A DNA stretch of 64,000 nucleotides from Lolium rigidum (GCF_022539505.1 NC_061508.1:349321484-349385483), one strand, 5' to 3'; counted from the stretch's first letter, positions 12,871-25,746 are shown. The notes: generated by a model not told the origin, from the letters alone. Numbers and translations are program-made.

Positions 12871-14113
12871 TTCTCAGCCTTGCATATTTGGATTCATGAT
12901 GGTATTGACAAAGACCAAGCTTTTCATATGCGGACAACCTCCATTACCTGTTCTCTCCCGACTTTGCTTTGTTGCTTCAACTCATTATCAGGCATGTTGT
13001 TTTGCTTAGTGTAGTGTAGCTATATATAGGATACTCTTAGTTAGGTCTTGAGTGGTTTCTCTGCAATTCAATTATGTAAGTTAATGCAGTCAACCTATGT
13101 CAGTCATGTGCCCTAAGCAAGTTATTTTGTTAATCCTATGATTTTAGTTAGTATTTGTGTTGTTTCATTTTGTTGACAAATGAGATGTTTTCATACGAAC
13201 TACGAAGTAAACTGAGCAACAACGGATAGAACTCAAGAGCTGATCTTTAAGGGGTGATGTAGCACACAATCTATTTTCCAATATGCTTACATTACGAGTT
13301 TCCATTTTGTACTAACAGTATAAAAATATTATCAAAGCTGTGTAACATCCGTTAGCATAGTAGATGCTCTAAAAAAAACTCTCAAATATGTATTTATATG
13401 GAAATTAGCAAGCGTATTAATTCTTCCCGTGAGATTAGCTTGTATAGATAAGTTATTAGTAACATTAGCTAGCATGTAACTTAATGTTTATTTTAAATCC
13501 AACCTTTTGAACTATGCGAAGATTCAGTTTGAGTTCTAATGTTAGTATTTCTTCTTTAACGAGTGGATGCACGCCTCTTTTAGTGCAAGTTTGATCACTC
13601 GATGGCTGCAAAAGATGCCAAGAATCATATCGGCAACTTTGGTTTCCTTGTTTGTCTAATGCCATCATCTTAACAAGTTATAATATTGTGATGTTTGTAT
13701 GAAGTACTAATGACTGCTGGACTGATGTTATTCTGCACTGTCAAACTCCTAGTTTTAATGCTTCTCGTGCTATAAGTATTTGTTCGCCGTCGAATGATGA
13801 TATAGATTGTAGAGTGTATCTACTATTTGATGCTTGGGATCTGCCATCTTTTTTGCCCCTGTTTGCTCTGTTTTGTCAATGGTCTTGCCTCTGTTTGTTC
13901 TGTTTTCAGGTCGGACTTGCATGTTTCGGTACTGAATTTCTTTGAAAGTCCAGCGAAAAAATTTGCACAGTTTTCAGTTAACCTTTGGGCAGAATTCAAA
14001 TGATGATTTCGCCCATTTGATGGTCAACTTTGTGTAGTGCTGCATTACTATGTAGATGGGGAGTGCATAACATGTAACTGCAAGTGTATTTTGCAAAGCC
14101 AACTGAACCGCAA
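12871..14113 (+). repeat. 3' flank of F-box copy 1, duplicated at 48622-49892
   Basis: AT-rich non-coding sequence. From about 12850 it is nearly identical to 48622-49892 (for example ATGATTCTCAGCCTTGCATA and later GATATAGATTGTAGAGTGTA in both). This shows that the 3' flank was copied with the F-box gene. The homology resumes at 21367, after the LINE. Confidence 0.85.
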
Positions 14114-14482
14114 GTTTCAGTGTTTTTTTTAGAGAAAAAGGGGCATGCCCCCGGCTCCAATATATTGAAACCAGATATAGCAGTTTACAATATGTTTTAG
14201 AAGTTTTGAAACATAACAAACCAAACTACTCACAGACCAGACTTTCATTACAGCACAAATCCAAGCACCAGATAGCCAACATCTACAACTAAACACCAGA
14301 AGACAACATGCAAAATCACTGACGGCTCATGATCTGAAAACATGCCCCATCCCCCACCAGGACCAGATCATTTGCATCAAGAGTCCTTGCCAAATCTTCC
14401 GCAGTCATCAGCATTGGGCCAAAACCTCTTGAGTTGTTCCTGTCACAAACCTCCAGAGCAGTTCTTGCCTTCTTCTGTGGAA

Positions 14483-17400
14483 TCACCCAGGATCCGGCCA
14501 CAAGATCATTGGTGGCAGTCTGGCCACTCCTTCCAACTTGTTCATCATACACATCAGCCCTTCTTTTTCCTCTTCCTTCAGCAGAATCTTCCACTGAACA
14601 CAGTTGTTTAGCAAGCTTCTCCACAAAGCCTGCATGCCAAACCATTGCACCCGATTGAACACATGGTCATTTCTGGTAATCCAGATAGTTCTCAAACCAG
14701 CAGCAAAAATCAAATTGCATTTCTTATTTTTCTTTCTATCAGTCCACAGAGCAGCAACATCATGCATATTTGAGATATTTAAGTTTAAACCCAGGGCATC
14801 CAAAACCCCTCTCCAAAAATTAGCAGCAACAACACACTCAAAGAACAAATGTTGACAAGACTCTAATTCATTGCAAAACACACAAGTCAGATCATCAACA
14901 TTTTGTCTTTTGACCAGGTTATCTCTAGTGAGAAGTTTATTATGGGAAAGCAACCAGAGAAAGAAATGAATTTTTGGGGGCACTTTGATTTTCCAAACAC
15001 CATGTATATCAATAGTTTGAATCCCTCCAAAATTAACCACAGCATATAAGGACTTAACACTATAGATCCCATTTGCTGCCCACTTCCAAATCAAACAATC
15101 CTTAGAATCATCTAGACAGAGAGTTTGTGCAATTTGCTGAATCTCCAGCCATTGCAACATTAGTTTGTGATCAAAACATCTTCTAAAAGTCATTTTTAGA
15201 GAATTACCATCCCAAAGATCAGCAATAGTTTTATTTTGTTCATTTAGCAGGAAATAAACTTCCCAAAACTGAATGGCTAGAGAGCAAGACCCAAACCAGT
15301 GGTCTTCCCAGAACTTAATAGTTCTGCCATTACCAACTTTCCACATATAACCCATTTTAGCAGCCTTGGCAGCCCATAGCACCCCTTTCCAAAAAGGAGA
15401 GGCCCCATGGTCAGAACAAGAGAAAATATTAGGGTTATTCACATTATATTTGTTATCTACTATCTGTCTCCAAATTTTGTTATCATCCAAGTGATACCTT
15501 TTGATCCAGGAAGCTAGAAGGCACATATTCATCTCTGATAAATCAGGGATGCCCAAACCACCATACTCTTTTTTCCTAGTGACCAAACCCCAATTAGCTA
15601 AATGGTACTTATGGTGCCCCTCATAATTATCCCACAGACAGTGAGCCATCTGTGAGTTAATCAGAGTGATAGCCCATTTGGGGAATTTGATCACACTAAG
15701 CAGATAAATTGGAATACTGGCCAAAACACTTCTAACCAGCTCTAGTTTGGCAGCATGATTTAGAAGTTTACCTCTCCAGCCAGCAGCTTTTTTAATAATT
15801 TTATCAACAACAGGTTGAATATCCTCTTTTTTAAGTTTACAGTGATGCAGAGGGACCCCTAAATACTGCAAGGGAAACTCACCCAACTTGCAACTCAAAG
15901 ATTGAGCAAAAAGTTGTGCATCACTTTCAATCACATTAATAGGAACTAGATCACACTTATGAAAATTGATCCTCATCCCAGACATATGTTCAAAACAAGC
16001 TAAAATCCACTTTAAGTTGGTGGCAGAGACAAGACTTTTTTCCAGGAAAAGTAAAGTATCATCAGCATATTGCATACTGATGATACCCCCCCTCCCCATG
16101 CCTTGCATAAGCCCAGCTATTTTTCCACCAGAAGCAGCTTTGTATAGAATTTTGGTAAAGACATCAGCCATAAAATTGAACAAAATAGGTGATATAGGAT
16201 CACCCTGTCTTACACCCCTACTGGTAAGGAAGAAATTGCTATTGCAATCATTAATCCTGACACCAACAGAGCCATTATGTAATAAACCCTCAATGACCCT
16301 CATTCACTTGGGGCTAAAACCCCTCAACCTCATAACTTTTAACAGAAAATCTCTGTCAACTCTATCATAAGCCTTTTCATAGTCAAGTTTAAAAACAAAA
16401 CCACTATTTCCACTTTTAACAGCATCATGAATTACTTCATGGGCAGAAACCACACTCTCAAGAATAAATCTCCCTTTAATAAAAGCAGTCTGATTAGGAG
16501 AAATAAGTTTCTCACTTACCACACCCAGTCTATTAGTAGCACACTTAGAGAAAATTTTGAAACTACAATTAGTCAAGGCAATGGGTCTGAATTTCTGTAT
16601 AGTTACAGCATCAGTTTCCTTAGGAATCAAAGTCAACAGAGAAAAATTTAGCCTAGAAAGATCAAGGTTCCCTTCATTCCAATCCTTAACCATCTCCATG
16701 TGAAATCAGCTCTAATGAGCTCCCAAAAATGTTGATAAAATAAAAAAGGGAAACCATCAGGACCAGGAGCACCTTCAGCATAAGAGCCAAAAATAGCATC
16801 CTTCACCTCTTTCTCAGAAAAAGGAGCATCAAGCATATCATTATGATTCTGTGACACCATATCATCTGGATCCCAAGAAATCATCTACTATATTAACATC
16901 AAGACAAGGCTCTTTACAAAACAATGTCTTATAATAATTAACAGCAATCTCCAGCATACCTTTGTTGTCATCCACCATACCCTCATCACCTTGTAATTGA
17001 CAAATTTGTTTCTTCCTTCTTCTCTGATTAGCTACAGAATGAAAATATGAAGTGTTACGGTCACCTTCCAAAATATATCTTTCTCTGGATCTTTGTCTAG
17101 CTTTAATTTCCTCATTACTCCAAATTTTGGTGAGCTCAAAAGAAATATCTTTCATCTTTTTTTTAGAAACAGGAGAAAGACACTGTGTTTCAGAAATAAT
17201 ATCAAGCAGATCATATTCAGCAACTAGTTTTTGTTTATTCTTCCTTTGAGCAGATTCAATATTAGCAGCCCAACCTTTTAAACCTTTTCTAGTATTTCTA
17301 ATTTTAAAATTCCATCTGTCAATAGGTCTATGGAGATGACAAGGGGCTTGCCAAAATTTAGCAACCACCTGGTCAAACCCCTCAATGTTAAGCCACCATT

Positions 17401-18142
17401 TCTCAAATCAAAACTGTTTAATAACAGGAACTTTCAAAGCCCCAGTGTCCACAACCAAAGGAGTATGATCACTCCCAACCCTAGCCTTAGAGGCTAAGCT
17501 ACTAGCAGGGAAAAGAGCATCCCAACAAGTAGTCACAAACACTCTATCAAGCAAAGCCATAACCAGATTATCTTGGTTATTAGCCCAAGAAAATTGCCTA
17601 CTAGGATTTTTAATTTCCATCAAATTAAACTTATTAACCCAATCATTAAAGAGATTGGCCCAGTGTTGGTTGATGTTTCCAGTGCTTTTCTCACACTTTT
17701 CTCTAATGAGATTGAAATCACCCCCAACCAGGGTAGGACCATTCCAACAAGCCATAATATTATGCGTTTCATTGATAAAATCTAACTTGTGTTCCTCATA
17801 AGCAGACCCATATACAGCAATCACTCTCCAAATGACATTATCATTTTTTGCTTTAATTTGAACAGATACACAAAAAGAAAGAATATCCCATCTAATAATG
17901 TCAAAAAGATCACTGTTAATTCCAACAAGGATCCCTCCAGCATTTTTTACAGCAGGCAACCAATTCCAGGTAAACTTCTCACCTGGATCTAACTGTTTGA
18001 GCTGTATGCTAGAGAAGTCCTCCTTCTTAGTTTCAGAGAAACAAATAATATCAGGACATGTCTCTCTAATGAGATCATGCACTCTAGTGAGCTTATCAGG
18101 TCTATTCAGACCTCTAGAATTCCATATTAGAGCTACTACCAT
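14483..18142 (-). pseudogene. LINE ORF2: endonuclease, reverse transcriptase, zf-RVT
   Basis: Segments in order on the minus strand. First, an apurinic-type endonuclease (18142-17408; ALIWNSRGLNRPDK, CFSETKK, VGGDFNLIRE, SDHTPL). Next, a linker (17368-16862). Then reverse transcriptase (16699-14483), with KLDYEKAYDRVD for the first Asp and MQYADDTLLFLEK for the YADD catalytic pair. Last, a zf-RVT region (CVFCNELESCQHLFFEC). There is no RNase H domain. It is disabled by frame breaks near 17400, 16870 and 16690 and by a TGA at 16306-16304. That TGA replaces the Trp expected in SPKW-MRV and is in frame with both sides. The last 606 codons are open. Confidence 0.9.
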
Positions 18143-18274
18143 TTTTAAAAATCAGTTTTCTTCTACCCTTCTTCTTACTGTGGACTAATGTCCAAGGTTC
18201 ATCCTCATCAGGAACATCACTAATGTGATCTTCCTGATCAGAGACAAACTCACCCTCATCATCAAAACCAATCC

Positions 18275-21205
18275 TCATTTCTTCCACAGATAAACTAATG
18301 TCATTGGGAAGAAAGCTCTCAGGATTGGAATTATGAAATCTACAAGCCTATTAGTTTCAACCTTCTTAATTTCATTAATAACAGAATCAACATCTAGATT
18401 TTTACGACCCAGGCTAATGCCAGCAGTTTTTGCAGTATCATATAAAGTTTGATTGTCAAGAGCAGCAAAAGAATTTGAGAAGCCATGTATTCTATTACCT
18501 TGAGGAATCTCCAAGTTTTTGGCCTTCTTCAAATCCTGAGCTTTTTCTATGGCAGACTTACCATCCCTGGTAATCCTGGAACTCATCCTTGTAGCTTGAA
18601 CAGGTCCCCAGGTCTTCTTCTCTTTCCAAGCCATAGGAGGCATTACAGGAGCAGGATTGTTGAACACAAAACTATCTTTCTTCTGAGTCTCAGCATCAAC
18701 CTCCTCATCACTCTCATCTTCAAAGTGCTGGAGAAGATTCTTCCCAATATTTTCCTCAGCTCCCCTTAGGACTAAAGCATTACTGACTTGTACAATTGGT
18801 TCTTTTCCAAGGACTTTTTCCTGCACAGACATTTCCAGCTTCTGGTGAACAGCAGAATGTTCATTCCTCCCACCAAGAGGCATGGAAGACTCTGTCTCCA
18901 TCTTGTTATTAGTTCCATTATTTTTATCCTTGTCCAAGCTCTTGAAGTCATCACCAATTTCATCATCATCATTCACTGTGTCACCTTTATTGCCCAGACC
19001 AGGATCTTCATCATCATCTTCATCCACATCAATTGCTTCTCCCCCACTTTCTACCACAAAATTAACCAGGTAAAAGCACTGTTCCATCTCAAACAGCTTG
19101 TTGGATGGGATCTTGGACTTGTCTCTCACAGCTACCTTAACCCTGACCTCCTCATAGAAACTTCTGAATATGCCTTGCCAATCAATATTAACAAGCACAC
19201 CCAAAGATGTTGAGATTTGGCAGATAGTTTTCCAGGTCAACCACTTGGCAGGGATACCATAGATCTTGATCCAAATTTCTTGAAACTCCTCAAAAGGCTC
19301 AGCTTCCCCCTCCCAGTTCTCAAAATAGATCACCACCCCATCTTTTTTTAGATTGATGGAGGGGTACTCCACCAAATCTTTGATCCTTTTACTAGGAGGA
19401 AACCTTACTAAGAACTTCTTGGGGCCAATCTGTCTGATCTGCCAAAACCAATTTGCCTTCCACATATCAATGAAACATTTCTCAAGGTCACCAGCTGATA
19501 TTTCACCTTCCTTGACCACCACCACACCAACATTGTCCATGTTCAGCCATTGCACAGCTTCTGGACCCTCCACCTCCACATGGAAGAAACCCAGCCCTGG
19601 ATTTGCACTCCCCCAATATTGGGCTGTTGGAAGAAGAGAGTACCACATAAGGCAATTGTCCATATGGTGCCCAGTCTTGCTGCAGATGAAACACCTCTTG
19701 ATCCTAGTGCACAGGCCCACATAATGTCCCAACTCTCCACAATTGTAGCAGGTTACAGACTTGAATTTTGGATCCAGAATAGGCCCAGGACCACCCACCA
19801 CAGATAGCTGAAGATTATTACCTCCTTTATCTCCACTCTGTCTTGACCCATCAGAAGCAGCATTCTTCAGAATCTTCTTCTTGTTCTTCCCAGCACCAGA
19901 GCTTTGTGATTGCTGCACAGGAACCATACTGGCACTACTCCCCTGACTGTTTGATTGCGGGAGGTTTTGTGGAATCCCTTGCGGGACCATCAACATTGGA
20001 TTGAAACCAGGTTGAGGGATCTGCTGGCTGCCGAAGAACTGAGGCCACTGATTCATCGGCATGTTCCACATGTGTGGCTGAAGCATCGGAAACATACCTT
20101 GCCCAGCCCCCATTTGTTGCATCATCTGTGGAGGAAATTCTGGTTTGACCACCACAGGCTCTTTGGCCGCACCCACAGATGGAGCAGCCGATGATGTCGC
20201 CGCCGCTGCTGTGGGTACACGCCCACCACCAGACCCACGACCAGTCCCACCACCAGCTCTACCCGCACCGCGACCACCACCTGCCATTGAGACCACCTCG
20301 ACGAAAGATCTCTTCCCCTCAGCCGCACCCCAGAGATCAGAGAACTTGATAACTGTTGCTTTAGGCAGAAATCCATGGCCAGCCGGATAACAATCAGCAG
20401 GTGTGAAGGATCTATTCCTAACAAGCTCTCTCCTGACCCAAACCAAGGTCGAGGCACTAGGCGAAAACCTAGATCCGACCAGGAGATCGGTGGGCGACAC
20501 TGCCGGCGCAGCCACAGATATATAGCTAGTTGAAGACGTACTCCCAAAAGACGTCAACCCTGAGGACACATGGACGGACCGATTTCGCCTGGGCGGATCC
20601 AAACGACGGCCACCAACTGCAGCCACCAGCGAGTCACTGCGCAATGGGGCCCGCCCCTGCTCAAGCCATCCAAATTTCCCCACCCTCTCCGGCGAGCAGT
20701 ACCTCGTCGGAGAAGGATTTCCGCTCCTGATCCTCTCCTTGCGTCGCCAGTCATCAGCCGAACCTCGACGACCCGCATCGATAGCAGGCCTCGAAGCTCC
20801 ACCCTGCAACATCACCGGAGACGACCTCACCGGCGAGATCTGGAACGAGGACTTCACGGCGTCCAATTCTCCAAATCCTCCAGACCTTGCTCCGCCATGA
20901 GACGCCTCGGGTCTTCGGGATCCTTCAATTTGATCATCGCCAACGCCGCAGCCACCTGCTCCTCGAGCCCCTGCCCCGAGATTTGCGGCCGCCAACCCTT
21001 CTCCATCTGCTCGATCGCCCACTCCGAGGCGAGGCTGATCTGGAGAATCAATAGCTTCCGCCGCAGCAGTGCCTGCCGACGCTCCTCCGCCATTTGCGCC
21101 TCCTTCGCCTTCCGCCTGCTCTCCTCGCCCTGCCGAACTTCCTCGGCGAACGACGGGAAACCCGCCGTCCACTTTGGGATGGACATGCCCCTCCGCCGTA
21201 CGCAC
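18275..21205 (-). CDS. LINE ORF1 protein with two CCHC zinc knuckles
   Basis: A 976-codon frame, the nucleic-acid-binding chaperone of an L1-type element. The N-terminal half is rich in Gly, Ala, Arg and then Pro, Gln and Met. Two CCHC knuckles follow in tandem (CYNCGELGHYVGLC and CFICSKTGHHMDNC). After them comes a DUF4283-like fold region (FLVRFPPSKRIKDLVEY, WIKIYGIPAKW) and an acidic tail. The usual tail of this family, with PWTLVHSKKKGRRK, lies in another frame just downstream (about 18330-18115). The listed stop at 18275 is therefore probably caused by a frameshift near 18335. Confidence 0.8.
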   Translation of the reverse strand: MRTAEGHVHPKVDGGFPVVRRGSSAGRGEQAEGEGGANGGGASAGTAAAEAIDSPDQPRLGVGDRADGEGLAAANLGAGARGAGGCGVGDDQIEGSRRPEASHGGARSGGFGELDAVKSSFQISPVRSSPVMLQGGASRPAIDAGRRGSADDWRRKERIRSGNPSPTRYCSPERVGKFGWLEQGRAPLRSDSLVAAVGGRRLDPPRRNRSVHVSSGLTSFGSTSSTSYISVAAPAVSPTDLLVGSRFSPSASTLVWVRRELVRNRSFTPADCYPAGHGFLPKATVIKFSDLWGAAEGKRSFVEVVSMAGGGRGAGRAGGGTGRGSGGGRVPTAAAATSSAAPSVGAAKEPVVVKPEFPPQMMQQMGAGQGMFPMLQPHMWNMPMNQWPQFFGSQQIPQPGFNPMLMVPQGIPQNLPQSNSQGSSASMVPVQQSQSSGAGKNKKKILKNAASDGSRQSGDKGGNNLQLSVVGGPGPILDPKFKSVTCYNCGELGHYVGLCTRIKRCFICSKTGHHMDNCLMWYSLLPTAQYWGSANPGLGFFHVEVEGPEAVQWLNMDNVGVVVVKEGEISAGDLEKCFIDMWKANWFWQIRQIGPKKFLVRFPPSKRIKDLVEYPSINLKKDGVVIYFENWEGEAEPFEEFQEIWIKIYGIPAKWLTWKTICQISTSLGVLVNIDWQGIFRSFYEEVRVKVAVRDKSKIPSNKLFEMEQCFYLVNFVVESGGEAIDVDEDDDEDPGLGNKGDTVNDDDEIGDDFKSLDKDKNNGTNNKMETESSMPLGGRNEHSAVHQKLEMSVQEKVLGKEPIVQVSNALVLRGAEENIGKNLLQHFEDESDEEVDAETQKKDSFVFNNPAPVMPPMAWKEKKTWGPVQATRMSSRITRDGKSAIEKAQDLKKAKNLEIPQGNRIHGFSNSFAALDNQTLYDTAKTAGISLGRKNLDVDSVINEIKKVETNRLVDFIIPILRAFFPMTLVYLWKK

Positions 21206-21378
21206 CGGAGAGTACCAGCGACGGCGGGCGCCCGGGGTGGGAAGAGAGGCGGCGGCGGCGGCGGCGGTGGTGGTGGGGCGAGATCGCCTGGGAATCGCTA
21301 GATCGCCTGGGAATCGCTAGATCGCCTGGTGTTTGGTGTTTGGTATCTCTCACCGTCTATGTTGTTGTTTCAGTGTTT

Positions 21379-21665
21379 CACCGTGACCGGGAAAACTTGA
21401 ACAAAACTGAAGTCAGCGTACTGCGAATACATTCCGTACTACAGTTTGTCACAGCACATGGAATACATACTACAGTTCCTACATTGATGACTGATCTTTT
21501 GAGAGCAGCATGTGTATTGTTCACGTGGTAGATACAGGTGGCCACCGTACTGTGATCCTAAAAGTTTTAGGTGCACAAGGTCGTGAAAAATCATGCAAGT
21601 CAAAATCAGAACTTGTGCAAAATCATGCATTCATGCTGCACAAGTAAGTGTGCCACGTGAGGTCC
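21379..21665 (+). repeat. Continuation of the F-box 3' flank after the LINE
   Basis: Matches 49897-50158 (for example ACAGTTTGTCACAGCACATG and CCACCGTACTGTGATCCTAA). It is the same duplicated non-coding host flank, cut off here by the CACTA element at 21669. Confidence 0.85.
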
Positions 21666-21739
21666 TATCACTAGTGGAAAAACAGGCTTCCGGGAGGCCC
21701 CATAAGTCGCGAATGTAAAGGAACCGCGACTAATGGGGT

Positions 21740-21906
21740 CTTTAGTCGCGGTTCGTGTGGCGAACCGCGACCAAAGGCCTGGGCCCAGGGCGCACGGTGG
21801 CCAGGCGGTGCACGTGGGGGGCTTTAGCCGCGGTTGGCCAGGCCAACCGCGACTAAAGGTGCCCGAAGGCCTTTAGTCGCGGTTGGCTGGCCAACCGCGG
21901 CTAAAG
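21740..21906. repeat. Left subterminal hairpin cluster of the CACTA element
   Basis: Three imperfect palindromes of 36-39 bp, each reading CTTTAG-YCGCGGTT and back. In En/Spm-type elements such repeats bind the TnpA protein and overlap the promoter of the transposon genes. Here they end about 360 bp before the transposase start. Confidence 0.85.
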
Positions 21907-22263
21907 CCGCCCCCCCTATATATACCCACCCAGCAGCCAACACTTAGCCATTTGGTGCCATTTTCTTCACAAGCTTCACAAGTGGGTGTTAGGTTTGCTT
22001 TTGGTTCCTCTTATGCACATAAGGTGTTTGATGAAATGCCCCAAGAGCATGAAACAAACATGATATGAAGTGTTGGAGACACACTTGAGCTTTCTCATTT
22101 ATTTTTTCCTCCTCGATCGCGGTTAGCAACTTGAACCCTTGATGTGTCGTTGATAAAATGTGCATGTGTGTGTAGTTCATTGTTTAATTTATATTGTTTG
22201 TAGCTAGTTAGTTTAACAAATGCATGATGGTTAATTATATATTTTATATTATAATAATGCGAG

Positions 22264-25200
22264 ATGAATCGACAATGGATGTACGGTAACCGACTCTCCG
22301 GCGAGTTCAATGACGGGTTTGAATGATTTCCTCGTAGTGGCTAATGCGAACAAGCGGGGGGTTTTGTTATCTCGTCCATGTGTTAAATGTAAGAATCGGA
22401 AGGGTTACTCTTCCTCAAGAGATGTTCAGCTGCACCTGCTTCGGCACGGTTTCATGCCAAGCTATAATTGTTGGACCAAGCATGGAGAAAGAGGGGTTAT
22501 AATGGAAGAAGATGAAGAAGGGGATGATTTCATCGATGAAAGCTATCTTGCTCATTTCGGTGATACTTTCATGGAGGATGCTGAAGGTGAAGGGGAAGGT
22601 GAAGGGGAAGGTGAAGAAGAGGCACGTGATGATCCCGTTGATGATCTTGGTCGGACCATTGGTGATGCACGGAGACGCTGCGAAACTGAAAAAGAGAGGG
22701 AGAATTTGGATCGCATGTTAGAGGATCACGAGGAAGGCGCTGTACCCCGGATGCGATGATGGTCCGAAAAAGCCGGGCTGCACACCTGGATTTGCTGAGA
22801 TGGAAGGCACGGGCAGGTGTAGCTGACTCGGCATTTGAAGACTTGCTGAAAATGTTGAAGAATATGTTTCCAAAGAATAACGAGTTGCCCGCCGGTACGT
22901 ACGAAGCAAAGAAGGTTGTCTCGCCCTCTAGGTTTAGAGGTTCGAAGATACATGCATGCATCAACGATCGCATCCTCTACCGCGGTGAATACGAGAATTT
23001 GAATGAATGCCCGGTATGCAACTGCATTGCGTTATAAGATCGAGGCGATGACCCCGGTGACGATGTTGAGGGCCGGAAACCCAGGAAGAAGGTTCCCGCC
23101 AAGGTGATGTGGTATGCTCCTATAATACCACGGTTGAAACGTCCGTTCGGGAACAAAGAGCATGCCAAGTTGTTGCGATGGCACAAAGAGGACCGTAAGT
23201 CGGACGGGGAGTTGAGACACCCCGCGGATGGAACGCAATGGAGAAAGATCGACGGAGAGTTCAAAGATTTTGCAGCTGACGCAAGGAACATAAGATTTGG
23301 TCTAAGTACGGATGGCATGAATCCTTTTGGCGAGCGAGCTCCAGCCATAGCACTGGCCCGTGACTCTATGCATCTACAACCTTCCTCCTTGGTTGTGCAT
23401 GAAGCGGAAGTTCATTATGATGCCGAGTGCTCATCCAAGGTCCGAAGCAACCCGGCAACGACATCGATGTGTACCTAAGGCCATTAGTTGATGAGCTTTT
23501 ACAGCCGTGGGGCAGACCTGGTGTCCGTGTGTGGGATGAGCACAAAGAAGAGGAATTTGACCTACGAGCGTTGCTTTTCGTAACCATCAACGATTGGCCT
23601 GCTCTTAGTAACCTTTCGGGACGAGTCAAATAAGGGATACAATGCATGCACGCACCGCTTACATGAGACCGAAAGTGAACATTTGCCAAATTGTAAGAAG
23701 AACGTGTACCTTGGGCATCGTCGATTTCTTCCGAAAGGTCATCCGAGTAAGAAAGAAAGGCAAGCATTACAACGGCAAGGCGGATCACCGGCCGAAGCTC
23801 GCGGAACACACTCGGTGCTGAGGTATTTGATATGGTCAAGGATTTGAAAGTCATCTTTGGAAAGGGTCTCGGCGGACAATCAGTTCCGAAGGGAGCCGAC
23901 GGGCACGTAGCCATGTGGAAGAAGAAATCTATATTCCGGGAGCTAGAATATTGGAAAGTCCTAGAAGTCCGCTCCGCAATCGACGTGATGCACGTTACGA
24001 AGAATATTTGCGTGAACATCCTAAGCTTCTTGGGCGTGTATGGGAAGTCAAATGATACGAAGGAAGCACGGCAGGACCAGACAAAGTTTGAAAGACCCCG
24101 ATGACCGGCATCCGGAACGGTTTCAAGGTCGTGCCGACTACGCTCCGACCAAAGAAGAGAAGGTCATCTTTTTTGAATGCCCGAGCGAGTATGAAGGTCC
24201 CGTCGAGATTCTCGTCCAATATAAAGGGAATAATAAACATGGCGGAGAAAAAGTTCCAAAACACTGAAGTCTCACGACCGCCACGTGATTATGACGCAAT
24301 TGCTTCCGATTGCTTTGAGGGGCTCTGCCGGAAAATGTTCGAGTAGCCATTGTGAAGCTATGTGCATTACTCAATGCAATCTCTCGGAAGGTAATCAATC
24401 CGGAAGTTCTACCACGGTTACGAACGATGTGGTCCAATGTCTTGTCGGTTTCGAGTTGGTGTTCCCGCCATCCTTCTTCAATATTATGACGCACCTCCTG
24501 GTTCACCTAGTCGATGAGATTTCCATTCTCGGTCCTGTATTTCTACACAATATGTTCCCCTTCGAGAGGTTCATGGGAGTATTAAAGAAATATGTTCGTA
24601 ACCGTGCTAGGCCGGAAGGAAGCATCGCCAAGGGCTATGGAAATGAGGAGGTAATTGAGTTTTGTGTTGACTTTGTTCCTGACCTTAAGCCGATTGGTCT
24701 TCCTCAATCGCGGCACGAGGGGAGACTAAGTGGAAAAGGCACGATCGGAAGGAAATCAACGATATGTATGGACGGCCATTCTCCGATCGAAGCACACCAC
24801 ACGCTTCGACCAATTCCAGCTTGGTGGCTCCGTACTTTGAGAAACACAAGAATATTTTACGCTCGGACAACCCTGGGAAGCCTGAATCCTGGATTAGGAA
24901 GGCCCACATGGAGACTTTCGGCAGTTGGTTGAGAAAACATTTAATGAGTGACAATAAGGTTGTAGATCAGCTTGTACATGTTGGCCAAGACACCATCTTC
25001 GACTATAACGACTTTCCAAGGGTACGAGATAAATGGGAATACATTTTACACGATCGCCCAAGATAAAAAGAGCACCAACCAAAACAAGTGGTGTCCGCTT
25101 TGATGCAACAACCGAGAATGGGCAAAAGGTCACATATTATGGTTACATAGAGGAGATATGGGAACTTGACTATGGACCCTCCTTTAGGGTCCCTTTGTTC

Positions 25201-25608
25201 CGGTGCAAATGGTTCAAGCTAACAGGAGGTGGGGTAAAGGTGGACCAGCAATACGGAATGACAATGGTGGATTTCAACAATCTTGGTTATCTTGACGAAC
25301 CATTCGTCCTAGCGAAAGATGTCGCTCAGGTTTTCTATGTGAAGGACATGAGTAGCAAACCGAGGAAACGGAAAGATAAGAAAACGATCAGTACATCATG
25401 CGATGATTCAAAGCGCCACATTGTTCTTTCAGGGAAAAGAAACATCGTGGGAGTGGAGGACAAGACAGACATGTCAGAAGATTATAATATGTTTGCTGAA
25501 ATTCCGCCCTTCAAAGTGAACACCGACCCAAGCATTAAGTTAAATGATGAGGATGCTCCATGGATACGGCACAATCGTAAGCAAGCAGGGACACAAGGGA
25601 AGAAATGA
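22264..25608 (+). pseudogene. CACTA TnpD/Tnp2-type transposase, frameshifted
   Basis: Starts at 22264 with RQWMYGNRLSGEF, the transposase-associated domain. It continues in another frame from 22310 (LNDFLVVANANKRGV, CVKCKNRKGYS). The Tnp2 core has RFGLSTDGMNPFG (about 23297-23335) and TINDWPAL (about 23585), which hold two candidate catalytic Asp residues, and WKKKSIFRELEYWKVLEVR (23913-23970). DUF4218 follows (HLLVHLVDEISILGPVFLH, FERFMGVLKKYVRNRARPEG, 24490-24640). The C-terminal DUF4216 region is at 25060-25380 (YYGYIEEIWELDY, FRCKWFKL). At least six frame changes are needed, so no full product is expected. Confidence 0.88.
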
Positions 25609-25746
25609 TGTGTAATAATTTATTGTACCAAACTTTGTTGAATGAATCATGTGAATTATATTACCCGTGATGTGTTTGGTGTCCATTTTCGAATGATTCG
25701 ATTGATTCGAGAGATAGCACTGATGATACATGAAATTTGGAGTGAT

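Larger units (their letters stand above)
14126..21366 (-). mobile_element. LINE (L1-type non-LTR retrotransposon)
   Basis: About 7.24 kb on the minus strand, with the 3' end at 14126 (short oligo-T on the plus strand, then the GGGGCATGCCCCCGG motif common at grass LINE 3' ends) and the 5' end near 21366. It is flanked by a 12-bp duplication GTTTCAGTGTTT (14114-14125 and 21367-21378). The second copy of this host region (49885-49896) has the site once and uninterrupted, which proves the boundaries. It carries ORF1 with zinc knuckles and ORF2 with endonuclease and reverse transcriptase. The length suggests a nearly full-length insertion. The 5' end has an about 19-bp tandem repeat (GATCGCCTGGGAATCGCTA, 21282-21328). 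Confidence 0.93.

Noticed and set aside
22310..25608. Six to eight separate small genes
   Set aside because: Together they are consecutive pieces of one decayed CACTA transposase in the right order.
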